Of a stretch of DNA of 16,795 bases, positions 13,197-16,795 are shown piece after piece (position 1 is the first letter of the stretch; every line of letters begins with the position of its first letter). The notes under the pieces are model-generated. The model did not search any database. It saw only the letters and a list, made by a program, of their open reading frames with translations, and had not been told where the DNA came from. The stretch is taken from contig CAZASM010000020.1 in assembly GCA_964487895.1 (NCBI GenBank), positions 1-16,795 on the forward strand. Direction: 5' to 3'. The translations under genes and the position numbers were made by a program. Origin of the DNA: CAYYYA01 sp964487895 (GTDB lineage: Bacteria > Patescibacteriota > Patescibacteriia > UBA1558 > 2-01-FULL-52-15).

Positions 13197-13361
13197 ATGG
13201 AAGCAACCTGCGCAGCCTGTGGTCTGACTGCAGTCGGCTATAAGTGTGATGTCTGCGACGAAGAAATGAGCGAGCAAATGATTGAACATGCTTGCGGCGT
13301 CGAACACGTCACACCGAAATGCACCGGCTGTAATCAAGCAGAGAGTAAATGCTCTTGCTAA
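13197..13361 (+). CDS. 54-aa Cys-rich, probably zinc-binding protein
   Basis: This very short gene has nine cysteines in 54 residues: three CxxC knuckles (CAAC 5-8, CDVC 17-20, CTGC 42-45), Cys33, and CSC at the end, plus His31 and His37. The pattern fits two small zinc sites, as in a rubredoxin-like or zinc-ribbon knuckle pair. The coding frame is supported by the promoter with -10 box 7 nt before the ATG, the TAA stop at 13359, and a terminator 9 nt later. It follows the slipin gene by 41 nt. I cannot assign a function; similar tiny CxxC proteins are common in CPR genomes to my knowledge. Confidence 0.7.
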   Translation: MEATCAACGLTAVGYKCDVCDEEMSEQMIEHACGVEHVTPKCTGCNQAESKCSC

Positions 13362-13369
13362 CTACCACG

Positions 13370-13400
13370 AAAAAACAACTCTGAACGGAGTTGTTTTTTT
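13370..13400. terminator. Bidirectional terminator, copy 1
   Basis: ACAACTC (13375-13381), loop TGAACG and GAGTTGT (13388-13394) form the core, extended by an A-tract and T-tract to a 12-bp stem. It lies between the convergent Cys-rich gene (plus) and DUF975-like gene (minus) and can serve both. Stem and loop are identical to copy 2 at 14225-14256. Confidence 0.85.
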
Positions 13401-13407
13401 AATAATT

Positions 13408-14175
13408 CTAAGCAGTGATAGTAGCAGCTGGAGTAGAAATATTCTGGCTCACTATCTGGCGATAGACATGTGCCATGGTTAAGATAGTGGCTGGCACTGT
13501 CCAAAATAGGCCAATTCCTAACAACAATAAGCCTAAGATGTTAATACAACCCAAAACGAAAGAAGTCCAGAGTAGACTCCAACGTAAACCTTTCGTTGCA
13601 GCTGAACTAGCTTTTAGAGCCTTCGTCGCAGATAAACCCTGATCTACTATAAAGTAGTCAGTGAGCATAAACCGCAGGCTGAGATAAGAGGCATAAACCA
13701 CAGCGATAATCAGAGAGACTGGTATAGCTATTAATCCCACTCCTGTTAATGCTTCTAATCCACCAGCTCCCACAGCCCCAAGAGCAATTAGACCAATAGC
13801 CACGATAATACCTAGTACACCTAGAGGAATAAACAGTACTAATTGAATGATAAATTTACTCAAAACTGCCGGCCACAAAAATTTCCACGGGAAAAGATCA
13901 CCCAAAGACACCGGCTGATTATCACCAATCTTCAAAGCAATTTTCATGAAACCGAGCGAGGCGGTTCCTTGAACAAAGCTTAGTATCAGGCTAAAACATA
14001 AAACTAAAAGACTATATTTCTCTAAGATCCCATCCTTTTCAGTTAACGCGCCTAAAGTTTGTGTTATTATCACCAAGAGCAGCACAATCAAGCTAATCCT
14101 GAAAAAAAACCAAAAACGTTGCTTAGTAGTCTCCCAACCAAACTTCCAAGCCTGACCTAATAGATACGATTTCAT
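13408..14175 (-). CDS. DUF975-like multi-pass membrane protein
   Basis: This 255-aa protein has about six hydrophobic segments and an N-terminus MKSYLLGQAWKFGWETTKQRFWFFFR. That start, LRFMLTDYFIVDQ near the middle, and SATKALKASSAATKGLRW before the last two helices resemble DUF975 or glycerophosphoryl-diester-phosphodiesterase-type membrane proteins of unknown function. The frame extends to 14214 (MIYCYCLII...), but the ATG at 14175 gives the family-like N-terminus and is preferred. The gene is transcribed on its own: terminators flank it on both sides. A minus-strand TATACT about 30 nt upstream of the start may be the -10 box. The stop is TAG. Confidence 0.7.
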   Translation of the reverse strand: MKSYLLGQAWKFGWETTKQRFWFFFRISLIVLLLVIITQTLGALTEKDGILEKYSLLVLCFSLILSFVQGTASLGFMKIALKIGDNQPVSLGDLFPWKFLWPAVLSKFIIQLVLFIPLGVLGIIVAIGLIALGAVGAGGLEALTGVGLIAIPVSLIIAVVYASYLSLRFMLTDYFIVDQGLSATKALKASSAATKGLRWSLLWTSFVLGCINILGLLLLGIGLFWTVPATILTMAHVYRQIVSQNISTPAATITA

Positions 14176-14224
14176 AGAGTATTGACTAATAATTAAACAA
14201 TAACAGTATATCACTACCTACAAC

Positions 14225-14256
14225 AAAAAAACAACTCTGAACGGAGTTGTTTTTTT
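14225..14256. terminator. Bidirectional terminator, copy 2, at the end of the ABC operon
   Basis: It has the same ACAACTC-TGAACG-GAGTTGT hairpin with A and T tracts as copy 1, at 14231-14250 plus flanks. It lies 12 nt past the stop of the ABC ATPase (minus strand) and upstream of the DUF975-like gene. Confidence 0.85.
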
Positions 14257-14268
14257 ATCATTAAAAAA

Positions 14269-14934
14269 TTATTTCTTCACTATTTGCCCGTCAACCAAGA
14301 CAATATGGCGGTCAGCTAAACGTGCGTAATCTAACTCGTGGGTGACCATAACAATAGTTTGACCCTCCTTATGCAACTTTATAAACAAAGCTAAAATATT
14401 ATCAGAAGTTTCTGTGTCGAGATTGGCTGTCGGCTCATCAGCGAAAATAATTTGGGGTTTATGGGCAATAGAACGAGCAATACTAACCCGTTGTTGCTGA
14501 CCACCTGATAGCTGACTAGGTAAATTATTCGCTTTGTCCTGCAAACCAACGGCTGAGAGCGCATTTTCAGCACCAGCCCGAGCCTCTGCTTTTGATTGGC
14601 CTTTCATCAACAACGGTACCATGACATTCTCGACAGCAGTCAGTGATGGTAACAAAGCATAGTCTTGAAAAATATAACCTAAATTAAATAAACGAAAATT
14701 AGTCCTCTCATTACTAGAAGCATTGGTCATATCAACGCCCTGATAGATAATACTACCTGAAGTTGGATGATCCAATAAGCTCAATTGGTACAACAAAGTT
14801 GATTTACCCGAACCTGAGCGACCAGTGATAGAGACAAATTCACCAGACTTAACAGTAAAATTAACCTCCTTCAATACTGTTTGACTGAGACTGCCGGTAG
14901 TATAGGTTTTAACTAAGTTCTTGGCTTCTAACAT
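14269..14934 (-). CDS. ABC transporter ATPase (MacB/LolD-like)
   Basis: This 221-aa nucleotide-binding subunit has all motifs intact: Walker A GRSGSGKST (about 38-46), Q-loop YIFQDYALLP, signature LSGGQQQRV, Walker B IIFADEPTANLD and the switch histidine in MVTHELD. Length and spacing match the LolD/MacB/FtsE-like class, which powers mechanotransmission or lipoprotein and peptide export, not classical import. It starts 1 nt after the stop of the upstream permease (TAA-c-ATG), so it is translationally coupled to it, and it is followed by the operon terminator. Confidence 0.93.
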   Translation of the reverse strand: MLEAKNLVKTYTTGSLSQTVLKEVNFTVKSGEFVSITGRSGSGKSTLLYQLSLLDHPTSGSIIYQGVDMTNASSNERTNFRLFNLGYIFQDYALLPSLTAVENVMVPLLMKGQSKAEARAGAENALSAVGLQDKANNLPSQLSGGQQQRVSIARSIAHKPQIIFADEPTANLDTETSDNILALFIKLHKEGQTIVMVTHELDYARLADRHIVLVDGQIVKK

Positions 14935-14935
14935 G

Positions 14936-16231
14936 TTATCGTCCTAAAATTGCGTCTAAAGTATTTTGTCGCACCACGATGGAAGCGGGAATATAACCAG
15001 CAATAACCGTCGCGATAAAGAGGATCAAAACTCGCACCGCCGTGCCACTATAAGAAGCGACTAATATTCCGTCACTAAAAGGAAAGTTAATCGGATTGGC
15101 TGCAAAATATGGTTGCAGAAAAGCATAGAGCAAAACCAACCCAATGCCAGTACCGACAATAGCATAAAACCCAGCCTGAATAACGTAAGAGAAGCGAATC
15201 GCCGCAGAAGCAATGCCAATGCCCTTCAAAATACCGATAAACTTTCGACGTGTAATAGCATTAACAAAGATAACAATAAAAATTGTGATTGATGCCACCA
15301 CTAAACCAATACTACCAACTACATTACCGAGAAGAGCAAAGGTCGTTTTGATATCATTTAAAAATTTAGGCAAAGCTTGCTCGGCAGTCTGTACTCTAGC
15401 GATGTGATCAATGCCGCTGGCTTGCAAACCAGTCACCACATTGACAGGCGAGGCTCCCGGTTTCAGCTCAACGGCAATCTCATCAACGTTATAATCAGTA
15501 CGATCAATTATTTTGCGTAGTGTAGCAGCGTTCATAAAGATTCGAGAATCCACCTCGCCAGATTTTGTTTTCAAGACACCAACTATGGTAACTTCTCTAG
15601 TGATACCATTCAGTACTAGACGGACTTTACTCCCACTGGCCACATTTTTTATCGTCATCGCTCCAGGTGAGTCAATCGGCGTGTATTTAAACAGTAAATT
15701 AGCGCCAACAACTATCTCATCAGTATCATCAGAAGCCAAAAATCGTCCCTCAACAAGATGTTGCGACAAATGCGTCAGTCTATCTTCTGCTACTGGATCA
15801 ATACCCACCACAACACTGCCAATGGAATCTACTAAATCATCGGGTCTCGTTTTGTTGCGATAGTTAGCTTCTAACATACCGCCCTCAATGTAGCGTGTCA
15901 CCACGTGATCGACTTCAGCGAAGCTTTTTAATATTTGTAATACTTCAGACGATCTTTCAATATAAGTTTTACGCGGTAGAGTAGAAATAATAATATCACT
16001 AGTGTAACGCTCCCGTGCTGCATTGGTTGAACCTTCTATCAGACCGACCAAAATTCCACTGACTACTACCAAATTCAAAAATGTCAGCGTCATGACAAAA
16101 ATAATCAAGATGTTGGTCCAGATATTAGCGCGACGAATATCTCGCACAGCCAAAAACCAACCTAAGCGAAGAGCTACTAGGAGAGATACTTTCGGTGTTT
16201 TAGTGCTGCTAGCATTTTTTTTCTTACTCAT
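14936..16231 (-). CDS. ABC transporter permease (FtsX/LolC-like, MacB periplasmic core)
   Basis: This 431-aa permease has the usual four-helix plan. One membrane helix follows the charged N-terminus (NIWTNILIIFVMTLTFLNLVVV). Then comes a large extracytoplasmic domain of about 220 residues (GSTNAARERYTSDIIIS onward), followed by three C-terminal helices (NVVGSIGLVVASITIFIVIF; AGFYAIVGTGIGLVLLYAF; VRVLILFIATVIAGYIPA). The frame runs back to 16288, but the ATG at 16231 overlaps the upstream gene's stop by 8 nt (ATGAGTAA), the usual coupled arrangement, and gives a sensible basic N-terminus MSKKKNASSTK. Its permease helices carry FVNAITRRKFIGILKGIGIAS, the FtsX/LolC hallmark. It pairs with the ATPase downstream and probably with the other permease upstream. 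Confidence 0.88.
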   Translation of the reverse strand: MSKKKNASSTKTPKVSLLVALRLGWFLAVRDIRRANIWTNILIIFVMTLTFLNLVVVSGILVGLIEGSTNAARERYTSDIIISTLPRKTYIERSSEVLQILKSFAEVDHVVTRYIEGGMLEANYRNKTRPDDLVDSIGSVVVGIDPVAEDRLTHLSQHLVEGRFLASDDTDEIVVGANLLFKYTPIDSPGAMTIKNVASGSKVRLVLNGITREVTIVGVLKTKSGEVDSRIFMNAATLRKIIDRTDYNVDEIAVELKPGASPVNVVTGLQASGIDHIARVQTAEQALPKFLNDIKTTFALLGNVVGSIGLVVASITIFIVIFVNAITRRKFIGILKGIGIASAAIRFSYVIQAGFYAIVGTGIGLVLLYAFLQPYFAANPINFPFSDGILVASYSGTAVRVLILFIATVIAGYIPASIVVRQNTLDAILGR

Positions 16232-16795
16232 AACGTAAAGCTTCAATCGGACTTTTCTTCGCTGCCTGACGAGCAGGATAGAGACCAAAAACTAAACCAA
16301 TAACGGTAGAAACAAGCAGTCCGAGCAGAGCCGCATCTAATGGAAAGCTAAAAGACCATTGAACATTGGCGTAGCGTGATAAACCCAAGCTGATCAAGAA
16401 AGAAAACGTCGTGCCCAAAGTAATCCCAATAATGCCACCAACTCCCGTCAGCACCACTGCTTCTAATAAAAACTGAGTCAGAATATTACCATTTGTAGCT
16501 CCTAGAGCCTTACGTAAACCTATCTCGCGAGTACGTTCAGTGACAGAAACCAACATGATATTCATGATACCGATACCACCAACCAAGAGAGAGATCGCAG
16601 CGACCGCAGCTAAAAATAGTGTCAACACGTCAGTAATAGTTTTAACTGTATTGAGAGCATCGGCCTGCGTCTGAATATAAAAATCATCCTTCGTCGGGTC
16701 AGTGATATTATGATTAGCGCGTAAAGTCAAAGTAATATCCCGGACAGTATCGGCTACATGTGCTTCAGTATCAGCCTCTACTGCTAAACGGTTAA
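16224..16795 (-). CDS. ABC transporter permease (MacB-like), 5' end cut by window edge
   Basis: The frame is open to the right edge. Residues reading NRLAVEADTEAHVADTVRDI precede the TTG at 16730, which is therefore not the start. The visible C-terminal part has TLTLRANHNITDPTKDDFYI, then three membrane helices. These include the MacB/YknZ signature LLVGGIGIMNIMLVSVTERT, followed by REIGLRKALGATNGNIL, and the end GLYPARQAAKKSPIEALRYE. Such permeases dimerise and couple ATP hydrolysis to export from the outer face of the membrane. The operon order on the minus strand is this gene, the second permease, then the ATPase. A MacA-like adaptor gene may lie beyond the edge (inference). Confidence 0.92.
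   Translation of the reverse strand, partial: NRLAVEADTEAHVADTVRDITLTLRANHNITDPTKDDFYIQTQADALNTVKTITDVLTLFLAAVAAISLLVGGIGIMNIMLVSVTERTREIGLRKALGATNGNILTQFLLEAVVLTGVGGIIGITLGTTFSFLISLGLSRYANVQWSFSFPLDAALLGLLVSTVIGLVFGLYPARQAAKKSPIEALRYE

Noticed and set aside
14176..14214. Longer N-terminus of the DUF975-like protein
   Set aside because: The extra residues (MIYCYCLIISQYS) have no family character and overlap the likely promoter; ATG 14175 gives a typical start.
16728..16730. TTG as start of the right-edge permease
   Set aside because: The frame continues upstream to the window edge with MacB-like sequence, so the gene is partial.

Overview
This 16.8 kb window looks like a chromosomal segment of a small-genome, probably host-associated bacterium of the Patescibacteria (CPR) type. 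The reasons are indirect. Membrane and surface proteins have CPR-like architectures, such as a Cys-rich anchored protein with CTQDAKLC / RTGPNCEF type motifs and a tiny CxxC protein. Genes are short and tightly packed, with short intergenic gaps. Convincing Shine-Dalgarno sequences are absent from essentially every gene. Several genes have a -10 box 6-9 nt before the start codon, as in leaderless mRNAs. All 19 recognised stop codons are TAA or TAG, never TGA. There is no rRNA or core ribosomal gene here to fix the taxonomy, so the assignment is an inference.

Layout. (1) Positions 1-2182: the 3' part of a type I restriction enzyme R subunit (hsdR), truncated by the left window edge. (2) 2183-2487: a 305-nt gap with a strong promoter, about 190 nt of apparently structured RNA with mutually exclusive helices, and a very stable terminator. 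It lies in front of an HD-domain (p)ppGpp-hydrolase-like gene that also carries a C-terminal zinc ribbon. (3) 3351-5384: a four-gene operon with gaps of 1, 6 and 2 nt: a GIY-YIG nuclease, an unknown protein, a membrane-anchored FtsK-gamma DNA-binding domain without the FtsK motor, and a membrane-anchored Cys-rich surface protein. (4) 5394-6094: a HigB/HigA-type toxin-antitoxin pair with a promoter, a leader hairpin and a candidate operator. (5) 6195-7385: a TetA-like MFS exporter. (6) 7389-7983: a REP-associated tyrosine transposase (RAYT) with a leader hairpin resembling the one in front of higB, a 20-bp palindrome across its stop codon, and a short tandem repeat. (7) 8006-10149: a PIF1-like helicase and a small membrane protein. 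(8) 10188-10263: tRNA-Pro(CGG) on the minus strand. (9) 10329-13361: an M3 oligopeptidase, a 28-bp REP-like palindrome, a slipin (SPFH protein) and a 54-aa Cys-rich protein. (10) 13408-16795, minus strand: a DUF975-like membrane protein bracketed by two identical terminators, then a MacB/LolCD-like ABC transporter operon (permease, permease, ATPase) that runs off the right edge.

How it fits together. The left half (restriction enzyme, toxin-antitoxin, transposase with REP-like hairpins) has the character of an accessory or defence and mobile region. The right half (peptidase, tRNA, slipin, ABC transporter) looks like ordinary housekeeping and envelope genes. The most unusual items are the structured RNA before the HD hydrolase, the motor-less FtsK-gamma membrane protein in an operon with a nuclease, and the related hairpins shared by the toxin and transposase leaders. 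All family calls rest on motifs read by eye; no database search was done.
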